From contig JAPLKC010000090.1 of the NCBI GenBank assembly GCA_026388255.1, positions 1 through 37,760 of the forward strand: a stretch of 37,760 nucleotides of DNA, written 5' to 3'. The notes under the pieces are model-generated. The model did no database searches and was not told where the DNA came from. It saw only the letters and a program-made list of their open reading frames with translations. A program made the position numbers and the translations under genes. This document shows, piece after piece, positions 17,453 through 27,037 of the stretch (its first letter is position 1; the number at the start of each line of letters is the position of its first letter). This DNA is from Pseudomonadota bacterium. Lineage in GTDB: Bacteria; Desulfobacterota; Syntrophorhabdia; Syntrophorhabdales; Syntrophorhabdaceae.

Positions 17453-17991
17453 TAAGTCAATCAATTGCAAAAAGATATGCAAAAGGTTTATTTGCCGTTG
17501 GGGAAAAAAACGGCAAATACAGAGAATACCTGACAGCCATGGAGACCATACTTGAAGTTTTTAATAAGGAGCAGCAACTGGGAAAAACCCTGATGCTCCC
17601 GATTCTTGAAATGGAAAAGAGAAAAGGGCTTCTTGGAGACATCATGAAAGCCTGTGATGCGCCGCTTCCATTGGCAAATATGTTCAGTATGCTCCTTGAA
17701 AAGAACAGGATGGGGTATATTCACCTGATAAAAAACGTTTATAGTGAACTTGTGGATGAAAAGGAAGGGCGGATAAGAGGAACCCTTTATACGGCATACC
17801 CTCTTATTGACACAATGAAAAGCCGAATTGAAGCCGAATTGAAAAGGAAATTGCAAAAAGACGTGGTTCTTCAGATTATTGAAGACAGAACGCTAATAGG
17901 TGGGGTTAAGGTTAATGTAAAGGGAACTATCATAGACGGTAGCGTAAAACAACAGCTTGAAACGTTAAAGGAAAATATTTTGAAGGAGTAG
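17449..17991 (+). CDS. atpH: ATP synthase F1 subunit delta
   Basis: The 180-residue protein starts [14 protein letters not shown], the conserved OSCP/delta N-terminal helix that binds the alpha subunits. The C-terminal part ([20 protein letters not shown]) is the conserved signature that contacts the b stalk. The start codon appears to be TTG (17449-17451), overlapping the atpF stop as TTGA. GGGGAG at 17437-17442 lies 6 bases upstream, which supports this start. Confidence 0.94.
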   Translation: MISQSIAKRYAKGLFAVGEKNGKYREYLTAMETILEVFNKEQQLGKTLMLPILEMEKRKGLLGDIMKACDAPLPLANMFSMLLEKNRMGYIHLIKNVYSELVDEKEGRIRGTLYTAYPLIDTMKSRIEAELKRKLQKDVVLQIIEDRTLIGGVKVNVKGTIIDGSVKQQLETLKENILKE

Positions 17992-17996
17992 GATAT

Positions 17997-19505
17997 ATGG
18001 AGATCAGGGCAGACGAGATAAGCAGGATTATAGAGCAGAAGATAATGGGTTTTGAAAGGGAATTAAATCTACAGGAGACGGGTGTAATCATTTCTGTCGG
18101 TGATGGTATTGCGAGGATTTATGGACTTCAGAACGCCATGGCAGGAGAGCTTCTTGAATTCCCGCAAGGCATAGCCGGTATGGTCTTGAATCTCGAAGAA
18201 GACAATATCGGCGCCGTTATTTTCGGCGAGGATTATAAAATTAAAGAAGGGGATCTGGCAAAAAGGACAGGCAGGATTGCCCAGGTTCCGGTTGGCGAAT
18301 CCCTTATAGGCAGAGTTGTTGATGGCCTCGGAAACCCGATTGATGGAAAAGGCCCTATCAAAGCAAAGGAGTTTAGAAATGTCGAGCAGATAGCTCCTGG
18401 GGTTGTAGTCAGGCAACCTGTCAAGGAGCCCATTCAGACAGGTATTAAGGCTATTGATGCAATGATACCGATTGGAAAGGGACAAAGAGAACTGATCATC
18501 GGCGACAGGGGGACAGGGAAAACTGTCGTTGCTATAGATACGATAATAAACCAGAAAGGAAATGACGTCTTTTGCATATATGTGGCCATAGGACAGAAGA
18601 GGTCCTCTGTTGCAAGGACGGTAGACCTCCTAACCAGTTATGGCGCAATGGAATATACAACGGTTATGGCTGCAACTGCAAGCGATCCGGCACCACTTCA
18701 GTATCTGGCGCCTTTTGCAGGCACTTCAATGGGCGAATATTTCAGAGATACAGGAAGACATGCACTTATCGTATATGATGATCTTTCAAAGCATGCTGTT
18801 GCATACAGGCAGATATCGCTTCTGCTGCGTCGTCCGCCGGCAAGGGAGGCATATCCGGGCGATATTTTTTATCTTCATTCAAGGCTGCTGGAGCGGGCGT
18901 CCAAGTGGGATGATGCACATGGGGGTGGTTCTTTGACAGCGCTTCCAATCATTGAAACCCAGGCAGGCGATGTCTCTGCATATATACCTACAAATGTTAT
19001 CTCCATTACGGATGGCCAGATATACCTTGAACCTGAACTTTTTTACGCAGGCGTCAGACCTGCCATAAATATTGGAATCTCGGTATCGAGGGTTGGCGGC
19101 AATGCCCAGATAAAAGCGATGAAACAGGTTGCGGGACGATTAAGGCTTGAACTTGCCCAGTACAGGGAGATGGCTGCCTTTGCCAAATTCGGGAGTGACC
19201 TTGATAAGGCTACTCAGGCCCTTCTTGCAAGAGGATCACGTCTGACAGAACTTTTAAAACAGGGGCAGTACGTACCGGTTCCTGTTGAGAAACAGATTAT
19301 ATTGATGTATGCCGGCGCGAACGGGTATATTGATGGATATCCTGAGAGCGAGCTAAAAAGATATGAACAGGAACTGTTCCGGTTTGTGGAAGAAAAACAT
19401 CCGGATCTAATTACGGAAATCAGGGAGAAGAAACAGATTGACACATCTGTTGAGGATAAGCTTAACAGCGTACTTGATCAGTTCAGAGATAAATTTACCT
19501 ATTAA
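17997..19505 (+). CDS. atpA: ATP synthase F1 subunit alpha
   Basis: The 502-residue alpha subunit carries the non-catalytic nucleotide sites of the F1 hexamer. The P-loop GDRGTGKT is at residues 169-176, the same position as in E. coli. The [11 protein letters not shown] beta-barrel start and the signature [14 protein letters not shown] near 350-365 are present. The ATG at 17997 follows AAGGAG at the end of atpH. Length is normal and no unusual residue was noticed. Confidence 0.98.
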   Translation: MEIRADEISRIIEQKIMGFERELNLQETGVIISVGDGIARIYGLQNAMAGELLEFPQGIAGMVLNLEEDNIGAVIFGEDYKIKEGDLAKRTGRIAQVPVGESLIGRVVDGLGNPIDGKGPIKAKEFRNVEQIAPGVVVRQPVKEPIQTGIKAIDAMIPIGKGQRELIIGDRGTGKTVVAIDTIINQKGNDVFCIYVAIGQKRSSVARTVDLLTSYGAMEYTTVMAATASDPAPLQYLAPFAGTSMGEYFRDTGRHALIVYDDLSKHAVAYRQISLLLRRPPAREAYPGDIFYLHSRLLERASKWDDAHGGGSLTALPIIETQAGDVSAYIPTNVISITDGQIYLEPELFYAGVRPAINIGISVSRVGGNAQIKAMKQVAGRLRLELAQYREMAAFAKFGSDLDKATQALLARGSRLTELLKQGQYVPVPVEKQIILMYAGANGYIDGYPESELKRYEQELFRFVEEKHPDLITEIREKKQIDTSVEDKLNSVLDQFRDKFTY

Positions 19506-19514
19506 GGACGTTTG

Positions 19515-20375
19515 ATGGCAACGCTAAGGGATATAAAAAGGAAGATTGGCAGTATAAACAGTACCCGGACGATTACGAGAACTATGAAGATGGTTTCTGC
19601 CTCGAAATTGAGAAGGGCACAGGAAGACCTGGAGAAAATACGGGCATATGCCTTAAAAATGGAAGAGTTGACTGCAAGGGTTATAACAAGGGTCCCGAAA
19701 GAGATCCATCCGCTCCTTGCCGAAAGGGAAGAGATAAAGAAGGTACTTGTTGTTTCTATGGCGTCAGACAAAGGTTTGTGCGGCGGTTTTAATATGAATA
19801 TCGGTTTGCAGGCAGAAACGTTTGTAATACAAAACAGGGATAAATATGAGCGTATAGGCATATATGTCTTTGGAAAAAAAGTTAAAGACTACCTCCAGAG
19901 AAGAAAGGCCGACATTGTAAAAGACTGGACTGATATTCGAAAAATTAACCAGGACTTTGCGCATACCATGGCCGATGATCTGATAAAGCTATATATGGAA
20001 GGTGAATTCGATAAGGTATATCTTGGACATAATCACTTCCACTCTGCGGCACAGCAGATCCCTGTATTTGAAGAGTTTCTTCCTTTAAAGACTTCCGGTA
20101 AACCGGAAGGTATCGATTATCTGTATGAACCGGAAAGGGACAAAATCATCGAAGCCCTCATCCCGAAATATATCAGTACAAAGATTTACTTTGCCCTTCT
20201 GGATTCCCAGACATCGGAACATGCTGCAAGAATGGCTGCCATGGAAAATGCTACAAGCAACTGTGGCGAGATGATAAATTATCTTACCCTTGTATATAAT
20301 AAACGAAGACAGGAAAGCATAACCAATGAGATGATGGACATTGTTGGCGGTGCCGAAGCTTTGAGAGGAACATAA
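19515..20375 (+). CDS. atpG: ATP synthase F1 subunit gamma
   Basis: The 286-residue gamma subunit forms the rotating central shaft. The N-terminal helix ATLRDIKRKIGSINSTRTIT and the C-terminal helix with NATSNCGEMINYLTL and YNKRRQESITNEMMDIVGGA are the two conserved ends that form the coiled-coil rotor. SDKGLCGGFN near residue 85 is also typical. I start at ATG 19515; a TTG lies 3 bases upstream in frame. AAGGA lies at 19504-19508. Confidence 0.97.
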   Translation: MATLRDIKRKIGSINSTRTITRTMKMVSASKLRRAQEDLEKIRAYALKMEELTARVITRVPKEIHPLLAEREEIKKVLVVSMASDKGLCGGFNMNIGLQAETFVIQNRDKYERIGIYVFGKKVKDYLQRRKADIVKDWTDIRKINQDFAHTMADDLIKLYMEGEFDKVYLGHNHFHSAAQQIPVFEEFLPLKTSGKPEGIDYLYEPERDKIIEALIPKYISTKIYFALLDSQTSEHAARMAAMENATSNCGEMINYLTLVYNKRRQESITNEMMDIVGGAEALRGT

Positions 20376-20390
20376 AAGGAGGAATTATAG

Positions 20391-21809
<1,419 letters not shown>

Positions 21810-21811
21810 TT

Positions 21812-22222
21812 GTGAGTATGCTTAATATTGAAATCGTAACCCCTGAGAAACTGCTTGTGCGCGAAGAAGTCGACATGGTGGAAGCAACTGGGGAACTTGG
21901 CGAGTTCGGCATTCTCCCCGGCCATATAAAATTTCTGACAACTATTGGTATCGGTGAAATCCGTTATATGAAAGCCGGCAAAACAAGACATATTGCAACG
22001 AGCGGAGGTTTCGGGGAAGTTATTGAAGATAAGGTTACTTTTCTCGTTGATACCGCAGAATTTGCAGAAGAAATAGATCTTGAGCGCGCAAAAAATGCAA
22101 AGGATCGTGCAGAGTCTGTCCTTAAAGATATATCTATAGATACAGCCGATGATTTTAAGGTACATGAAATGGCATTACAACGGGCAATATCAAGGATATC
22201 GGCAGCTTCAAAGAGAATTTAA
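21812..22222 (+). CDS. atpC: ATP synthase F1 subunit epsilon
   Basis: The 136-residue protein has the N-terminal beta sandwich (LNIEIVTPEKLLVREEVDMV, GEFGILPGHIKFLT) and the C-terminal two-helix hairpin that can inhibit ATP hydrolysis. GTG 21812 has GGGGGA at 21800-21805 with 6-base spacing, while ATG 21818 in the same frame is 12 bases away, so I prefer the GTG. The stop TAA shares its last base with the ATG of the next gene (TAATG). Confidence 0.94.
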   Translation: MSMLNIEIVTPEKLLVREEVDMVEATGELGEFGILPGHIKFLTTIGIGEIRYMKAGKTRHIATSGGFGEVIEDKVTFLVDTAEFAEEIDLERAKNAKDRAESVLKDISIDTADDFKVHEMALQRAISRISAASKRI

Positions 22223-22920
22223 TGATCTTTTCCGTAGAAGATAAGCTTTTCAGTATTTTTCCGGAGTTGAAAATCGGTGTTCTTGTCTGTGAAATAGAAA
22301 ATAAGCGGTACGGTGAAGACAGATTCGAAGCGATACTTGAGGACATAAGAACCAATTTTCCTTACAAAAATCCACAGGAACATCTTCATGTAAAAGTATG
22401 GAGGGATGCATTTAATAAACTTGGCATTTCCGCATCGAAATATTACAGCTCTATTGAATCACTTTTGAGAAGGATTTTAAAAGGCGGTCCCTTTCCGAGA
22501 ATAAGCCCAGTTGTTGACCTGTATAATGAAATCTCTTTGAAATATCTTGTCCCTATGGGAGGTCATGCCATTGTGCCGATAGAAGGCGATATTTCTCTTT
22601 GTTTTGCAGAAGGGAATGAGACCTTTATACCCATGGAGGGCGGTGAGCCCGAGATTGTGGGCAAAGGTGAAGTTGTTTATAAGGATGAGAAAGAGGTACT
22701 TACCAGAAGATGGGTGTGGAGACAATGTAACAAAGATAAAGTAACCGTTGATACAACATCTGTATTTATTCCCATAGATGTTATGGAAGGACTTTCCGAG
22801 GGACTATGCGGGAAGATCATGGATGATATGGAACATGGTCTATTGCAGAACGGCTACGGCAGGGTTGTGCACAAAGACATAATTACCAGAAACAGGCTTT
22901 ACACGCAATTCAGCATTTAA
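22222..22920 (+). CDS. B3/B4 tRNA-binding domain protein
   Basis: The 232-residue protein resembles the B3/B4 domain of the phenylalanyl-tRNA synthetase beta chain, found as a free-standing protein in many bacteria (COG3382-like). Features include WRDAFNKLGI near residues 54-63, the SSIESLLRRIL helix, PRISPVVDLYNEISLKY, PMGGHAIVPIEGDI and a late RRWVWRQCNKDKV segment. Free-standing members are often suggested to recognise or edit mischarged tRNA, but I know of no settled role. It is joined to atpC by a 1-base overlap, so it is probably translated from the ATP synthase transcript. Confidence 0.8.
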   Translation: MIFSVEDKLFSIFPELKIGVLVCEIENKRYGEDRFEAILEDIRTNFPYKNPQEHLHVKVWRDAFNKLGISASKYYSSIESLLRRILKGGPFPRISPVVDLYNEISLKYLVPMGGHAIVPIEGDISLCFAEGNETFIPMEGGEPEIVGKGEVVYKDEKEVLTRRWVWRQCNKDKVTVDTTSVFIPIDVMEGLSEGLCGKIMDDMEHGLLQNGYGRVVHKDIITRNRLYTQFSI

Positions 22921-22954
22921 TATGCAATGACAAAATCTTCTTAACGACTGAAAG

Positions 22955-23284
22955 TTATGTGCCAAAATGTTTTTGATATGTATTCTCAAGCACTTCTTCC
23001 AGTTCCCTACGAAAATCTTCATATTTTTTGAGAAATGCTTTACCGGAGGGAGTAATATGTGAACCGCCTCCTGACAAGCCGCCTACTTTTCGTTCAAGAA
23101 AGTCAAAACCGAGCTTTTCTTCAACAGAATTGATAATAAGCCATGCTTTTCGATAAGAGATCTTGAGATCAATGGCAGCCTGGTGTAGCGAACCGGCCTT
23201 TTCTATTTGTTTTAGAACTCTATATGGACCTTCTCCGAAGGCTTTTCCATCAGTATCCAGCCAGACTTTATAGGCAATTTTCAT
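22955..23284 (-). CDS. ModE/LysR-like winged helix-turn-helix protein
   Basis: The 109-residue protein matches the stand-alone N-terminal domain of the molybdate regulator ModE. GPYRVLKQIEKAGSLHQAA is the helix before the turn, LKISYRKAWLIINSVEEKLG is the recognition helix region, and the wing contains GGLSGGGSHITPSGKAFL. ModE also has C-terminal molybdate-binding (TOBE) domains, absent here, so this protein cannot sense molybdate in the usual way. Stand-alone versions are common in anaerobes, often near molybdenum or tungsten enzyme genes, but no such genes are in this window. It ends 34 bases from the convergent B3/B4 gene. Confidence 0.85.
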   Translation of the reverse strand: MKIAYKVWLDTDGKAFGEGPYRVLKQIEKAGSLHQAAIDLKISYRKAWLIINSVEEKLGFDFLERKVGGLSGGGSHITPSGKAFLKKYEDFRRELEEVLENTYQKHFGT

Positions 23285-23390
23285 GTATGCTCCTTAGACT
23301 ACCTGACACCGATGTAATAAAAAAATTCTGTACATCCTATGTTCTAATAATTCCTTGTCCAACTCGCACATATTATGAAGAAAAATATTA

Positions 23391-24026
23391 TTAACGGTTG
23401 TAACCATGTGTTACAGATTTATTAATTGCATTATATTCTGCTTCGTTAAGATAGCCGTCACCGTTTCTGTCGTATTTTTTAAAATCTTCAACGGTTAAAT
23501 TTGGTACAACAGCGCTTAGCTCGACAGGGGTGATCCTGCCATCATTGTTGTTATCCACATCCCTGAAATGCCTGCTATTTGTTCTTTCTTTGATCCTAAC
23601 AGGGTGTTCTTTATTGGTTTTAGTTGATGCATGTTTTTGCTTTGTGGATTCGGATATCGGTTTTGCTATTTCTTGTTGAAAAACGCTATATATACCGATA
23701 GCCTTTGTTATTCTTGCGCCGTCGCCTGTGTAGGATATTGCTATTTTATCGCCGACCCTTATTTGTTCAAGGTTCTTATAGCCCTTAAAAACCGGATTGA
23801 GCACATCAAAGGTTACAACTATCCCCTTGTTTCTAACGGTAATGGTTTTGCTAACCATATTTACATGAGAAACAGTACCAACGAAATCCCCCTTTGATCT
23901 TACCCTGATTATTACTTTTGATGGCTTGGAGTTTTTATCTGTGGTCGGTTTTTCCTGTGCAATTCCTGGGGTTATCATTGTACAAACAAAAAGAATAATA
24001 AAAACTATAAATATGATTTGCCTCAT
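23391..24026 (-). CDS. Secreted EF-hand protein with small beta domain
   Basis: The product (211 residues from ATG 24026) starts with a Sec-type signal peptide (MRQIIFIVFIILFVCTMIT, probable cleavage after GIAQ). A domain of about 75 residues (FVGTVSHVNMVSKTITVRNK to VGDKIAISYTGDGARIT) has the alternating pattern of a small beta barrel. After a Lys/Ser/Thr-rich linker come two canonical 12-residue EF loops, DNNNDGRITPVE (158-169) and DRNGDGYLNEAE (186-197). All calcium ligands are in place, so calcium binding outside the inner membrane is likely. A TTG start at 24053 with GGAG upstream is an alternative. Its partner is unknown; the IclR-type gene lies 25 bases upstream on the same strand. Confidence 0.75.
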   Translation of the reverse strand: MRQIIFIVFIILFVCTMITPGIAQEKPTTDKNSKPSKVIIRVRSKGDFVGTVSHVNMVSKTITVRNKGIVVTFDVLNPVFKGYKNLEQIRVGDKIAISYTGDGARITKAIGIYSVFQQEIAKPISESTKQKHASTKTNKEHPVRIKERTNSRHFRDVDNNNDGRITPVELSAVVPNLTVEDFKKYDRNGDGYLNEAEYNAINKSVTHGYNR

Positions 24027-24077
24027 ACCGCTCTTTTGTTCTGTTGTATTCAATATCTCTCCATATTATATCTTTTT

Positions 24078-24860
24078 TTACTCGACATGGCCGAGTTCCT
24101 TTGATATGAGCCTCGATGCTTTCATTAACTCTTGTATGATGTCTTCGATGGCGCCTTTTTTTATCTGGAACGCCGGTTGAGTAGCTCCGAGTGCAGCAAC
24201 AACATTTCCGTAGTAATCCCTGATTGGCACTCCGATACCAAGAAGCCCCTCTACAACTTCGTCCTTTTCTACATAATATCCGAGTTTCCTTGCTTCATTC
24301 AGCTTATGCATAATTTCATCCGTATCCGTTACAGTATATTCTGTTATTTTAGTTGGCGGATATTGCTGCAGAAGCCGTTTTATTTCCTCCTCATCCATAT
24401 GGGCAAGCAGTGTCATACCCAACATTCCGTAATAGGGAGGTCTTTTAAGGCCTGTACGTGCGCTGATCCGTATTATACTATTTGACTCGTTTTTATCGAT
24501 ATACAAAAGTTGGTCGTTCTTTATAACACCGAGGAGAATGATAGCCTTAAGGTTCTGTGAGAGAGAATCCATATAAGGGGCTGCAGCTTTCCTTATGGAC
24601 AGGGACTCATACACAATACCGCCCAATTCAAGGAATCTTAAACCCAGACTGTACTTTTCGTTTGCAAGATCATATTTAAAAAAACCGGCGTTCTCAAAGG
24701 TCTTCAGGATTCTGAATACTGTTGTTTTAGGAAAACCCGTCCTTTTTTTTATCTCGGTAAGTGTGAATGAATTTTCTTTATCAGTATAAAGGTTTAGTAT
24801 TGTTACGATTTTTTCTAGTACCTTTATGCTATACTGTTCTTTCATGGTATCATTTTTCAT
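24078..24860 (-). CDS. IclR family transcriptional regulator
   Basis: The 260-residue regulator has an N-terminal winged helix (about 10-70: SIKVLEKIVTILNLY, FTLTEIKKRTGFPKTTVFRI, LANEKYSLGLRFLELG). The C-terminal effector domain is GAF-like (RISARTGLKRPPYYGMLGMT, EVVEGLLGIGVPIRDYYGNV). IclR proteins often control aromatic, acetate or sugar-acid catabolism. No obvious target operon adjoins it; the closest same-strand gene is the EF-hand protein. ATG 24860 or ATG 24845 could be the start, neither with a strong ribosome binding site. Confidence 0.92.
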   Translation of the reverse strand: MKNDTMKEQYSIKVLEKIVTILNLYTDKENSFTLTEIKKRTGFPKTTVFRILKTFENAGFFKYDLANEKYSLGLRFLELGGIVYESLSIRKAAAPYMDSLSQNLKAIILLGVIKNDQLLYIDKNESNSIIRISARTGLKRPPYYGMLGMTLLAHMDEEEIKRLLQQYPPTKITEYTVTDTDEIMHKLNEARKLGYYVEKDEVVEGLLGIGVPIRDYYGNVVAALGATQPAFQIKKGAIEDIIQELMKASRLISKELGHVE

Positions 24861-25247
24861 TTACTATAAAATAGTGTGCTGTATTATTGATTGACAAAAC
24901 ATATATTGCTTATCCTCATGCAAAAGAAATTATGTGGATAGTTCAACCGCATCTAAATTGTGCACCCCCGAATTGACAGATATATGCATAGTGTGAAAGC
25001 CTGGTTTATTTATTAGCACAAACGGGTATACATGTAAATATCATTAATATGTGTTACTATATTATTATCTTTTGTTTTAACGGATATATAAGATTCACAG
25101 CAAGCACCATGACTTGCGGCGGCATTTACTAAGGAAAAGGAGAGAGCAGGTTTCTCTATAGCAAGCCTCGGATTTATTGAAAACGATGCAGGCGTTCTTG
25201 TAATAATTTTCTTGCAAAAAACATAAAATAAAAAACTTTACATTTGT
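24861..25247. other. Divergent intergenic region before the M23-bactofilin locus
   Basis: This 387-base stretch is very AT-rich and holds no credible gene. Apart from the minus-strand promoter candidate, I see a short hairpin GCAAG-CACCATGA-CTTGC (about 25100-25117) and an AGAGA/TCTCT pair around 25143-25158. A plus-strand promoter for the M23 gene is expected but no good match stands out. The 5' leader of the M23 gene may therefore be long. Confidence 0.4.
24868..24897 (-). promoter_or_regulatory. Candidate promoter of the IclR-type gene
   Basis: On the minus strand TTGTCA (complement of 24892-24897) and TATTTT (complement of 24868-24873) are 18 bases apart. RNA would start just upstream of the ATG at 24860. 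IclR proteins commonly bind near their own promoter, but no clear palindrome was found here. Confidence 0.3.
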
Positions 25248-26150
25248 ATGTATTTTATGATACTTAGGAAAAATATTTTTAAAATGGACGAAGAAGATTT
25301 TAATAGATTATCAATGAACAAGATCAAGCTTTTTTTGAGAAAAAGTTTTACCTCCATCACTATTATGGTAGTGCCACACTCAAAAATCAGGCCTTTAAGA
25401 ATCAAGGTGCCTGCAATCGCTTTGTTTTCGTGCCTTCTGCTTAGCATCATCGGTGCTGTTTATGTAGTATCCATAGGGGTTAATACCATAGAGTATTATG
25501 GGATGAGGAGAAAGCTTAATTATATTTCCTCGCAATTCAGTGAACTGAAAATCGTGATGTTTTCTCTCAAAAAGGCTGAGGCCGAGTTTTCAAAGCTTCT
25601 TTCTCTTAAATCCAAAAAAACCATTCTTGAAGAAGCGGACTTTGCAAATACCGGCGCCCTTAACATTGAGTTATTAAAAAAACAGGTTGATGAGACAATC
25701 CAATCTGTCTCAGAAATCAGAATATATATTGAGGAACAGAAAAATCTTTATCATGCAACTCCAACAGGATGGCCATTGAAGGGTACGATAAATTCAGGGT
25801 TTGGCCTTCGGGAACATCCTATTTACGGAAGAGATGCATCTCATTCAGGGATAGATATCGGTGCGTCCATCGGTACTCCGGTAAAAGCTACAGCAGACGG
25901 TATGGTAAGTTTTTCAAGCTGGCACAACGACAGCGGATATATAGTAGTGCTCGAACACGGACATGGCTTTACAACCGTTTATGCACACAACAAAGAAAAT
26001 CGTGTTAAGGTCGGTCAAAAGGTAAAACGGGGAGAAGTGGTTGGAGTTTCCGGCTCCACTGGCGCCACAACAGGTCCACACCTCCATTATGAGGTCTGGA
26101 AAAACAGAAGACCTATTAATCCAGCTTCGTTTTTAAAGGACATATCATGA
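25248..26150 (+). CDS. M23 family (LytM-type) membrane-anchored peptidase
   Basis: The 300-residue protein has a short cytoplasmic N-terminus, one membrane span (about 55-77), a helical periplasmic segment (about 85-165) and a C-terminal M23 domain. The active-site residues are complete: H199 and D203 (SHSGIDIG), H247 (VYAHN), and H278/H280 (GPHLHYE). Enzymes of this type cut peptide cross-links in peptidoglycan. Starts at 25248, 25257, 25284 or 25314 are possible; none has a strong ribosome binding site. The stop overlaps the first bactofilin ATG by 4 bases. Pairing of an M23 peptidase with a bactofilin is known (for example LmdC with BacA in stalked and budding bacteria), and the bactofilin localises the peptidase. 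Confidence 0.92.
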   Translation: MYFMILRKNIFKMDEEDFNRLSMNKIKLFLRKSFTSITIMVVPHSKIRPLRIKVPAIALFSCLLLSIIGAVYVVSIGVNTIEYYGMRRKLNYISSQFSELKIVMFSLKKAEAEFSKLLSLKSKKTILEEADFANTGALNIELLKKQVDETIQSVSEIRIYIEEQKNLYHATPTGWPLKGTINSGFGLREHPIYGRDASHSGIDIGASIGTPVKATADGMVSFSSWHNDSGYIVVLEHGHGFTTVYAHNKENRVKVGQKVKRGEVVGVSGSTGATTGPHLHYEVWKNRRPINPASFLKDIS

Positions 26151-26692
26151 TATTCAGAAAAAAAGAATCGTCGCTTGAAGTGATTATAGGAGCTGAATCC
26201 AGCATTAAAGGCGATCTTACCAGCAAAGGTATTGTCAGAATGGATGGGACAATCGAAGGAAGCATAAATGCGGACTGGTTGATAGTAGGCGAAACCGGTG
26301 CGATAAAGGGCGATGTCACTTTAAGAGGTATTGTGACAAATGGAAAAATAGAAGGAAACATAAAATCAAAAGAAACTGTAGAAATAAAATCCAAAGGCAT
26401 TGTAGAAGGGGATATTGATGCAGACTGGATAATGATAGGTGAGTCCGCGATGGTCAAAGGCGATGTTACTTTGAGAGCTATAATCATAAACGGAAATATA
26501 GAAGGAAACATACAATCAAAAGAAATAGTAAAGATAAAATCCAAAGGCATTGTAGAAGGGGATATTTATACACTAAAACTCGCAATATCTGAAGGCGCTA
26601 TTTTTGACGGCCGTTCTTGTATGCAAAATATCACAGACTCAGACAATAAGGATGTTTTGCCCTTTGAACGAAAGGCGAAGAAGTCTCTATAG
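26147..26692 (+). CDS. Bactofilin 1 (polymer-forming cytoskeletal protein, extended)
   Basis: The 181-residue protein starts with a short polar tail and then the bactofilin domain (DUF583), a right-handed beta helix recognised by repeated G-x-I-x-G-x-I turns such as KGDLTSKGIVRMDGTIEGSI. Typical bactofilins have 110-140 residues. This one is longer because a 50-residue block (DADW...IVEGD) occurs twice, about 74% identical by eye, which would add turns to the helix. It overlaps the M23 gene by 4 bases (ATGA), so the two are almost certainly co-translated. It is the most divergent of the four bactofilins here. Confidence 0.93.
   Translation: MIFRKKESSLEVIIGAESSIKGDLTSKGIVRMDGTIEGSINADWLIVGETGAIKGDVTLRGIVTNGKIEGNIKSKETVEIKSKGIVEGDIDADWIMIGESAMVKGDVTLRAIIINGNIEGNIQSKEIVKIKSKGIVEGDIYTLKLAISEGAIFDGRSCMQNITDSDNKDVLPFERKAKKSL
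26270..26569 (+). repeat. 150-bp in-frame tandem duplication inside bactofilin 1
   Basis: Bases 26270-26419 and 26420-26569 align at an exact 150-bp offset. GCGGACTGG (26270) matches GCAGACTGG (26420), GGCGATGTCAC matches GGCGATGTTAC, and CCAAAGGCATTGTAGAAGGG occurs identically at 26391-26410 and 26541-26560. Each unit encodes 50 residues of beta helix. The copies have diverged at scattered positions, so this is older than the array in bactofilin 2. Confidence 0.8.
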
Positions 26693-27037
26693 ATTAAAGG
26701 TTGTCTCATATATTAAAGTGTGTTTTATGAAAAATACCAATAGATTCAGTTCCTACAAAAATGGATATATCGGATATATGCGGCTTGAGTTACAGACTTG
26801 TTTATCAAAACATTCGGGATTCTTGTTTTTATTTGGCTTCTTTTATTGAAAAGACATAAATTATGGATAACACGATGATAGGTCTTTATTTCGCAACCTT
26901 CTATTTTGCAATACAAAATGTGCAACCCAATACTTTTGTGAATTTTTATGATAAGGTTAAGTTTAATAGCGATCAGGCTATATAGATTTTTTTGACACTG
27001 GTTTAGACCACAACAAACGGTTAAAAAGGAGGAAAAA
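26693..27037. other. Intergenic region between bactofilins 1 and 2
   Basis: The 345 bases are AT-rich with no credible gene. A short plus-strand frame (MKNTNRFSSYKNGYIGYMRL) lacks a ribosome binding site and family resemblance. GGATATAT occurs twice in tandem near 26763-26779. TATATA near 26979-26984 could be a -10 element for bactofilin 2, but its -35 is poor. The AAGGAGG of bactofilin 2 is at the right end. Confidence 0.4.
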
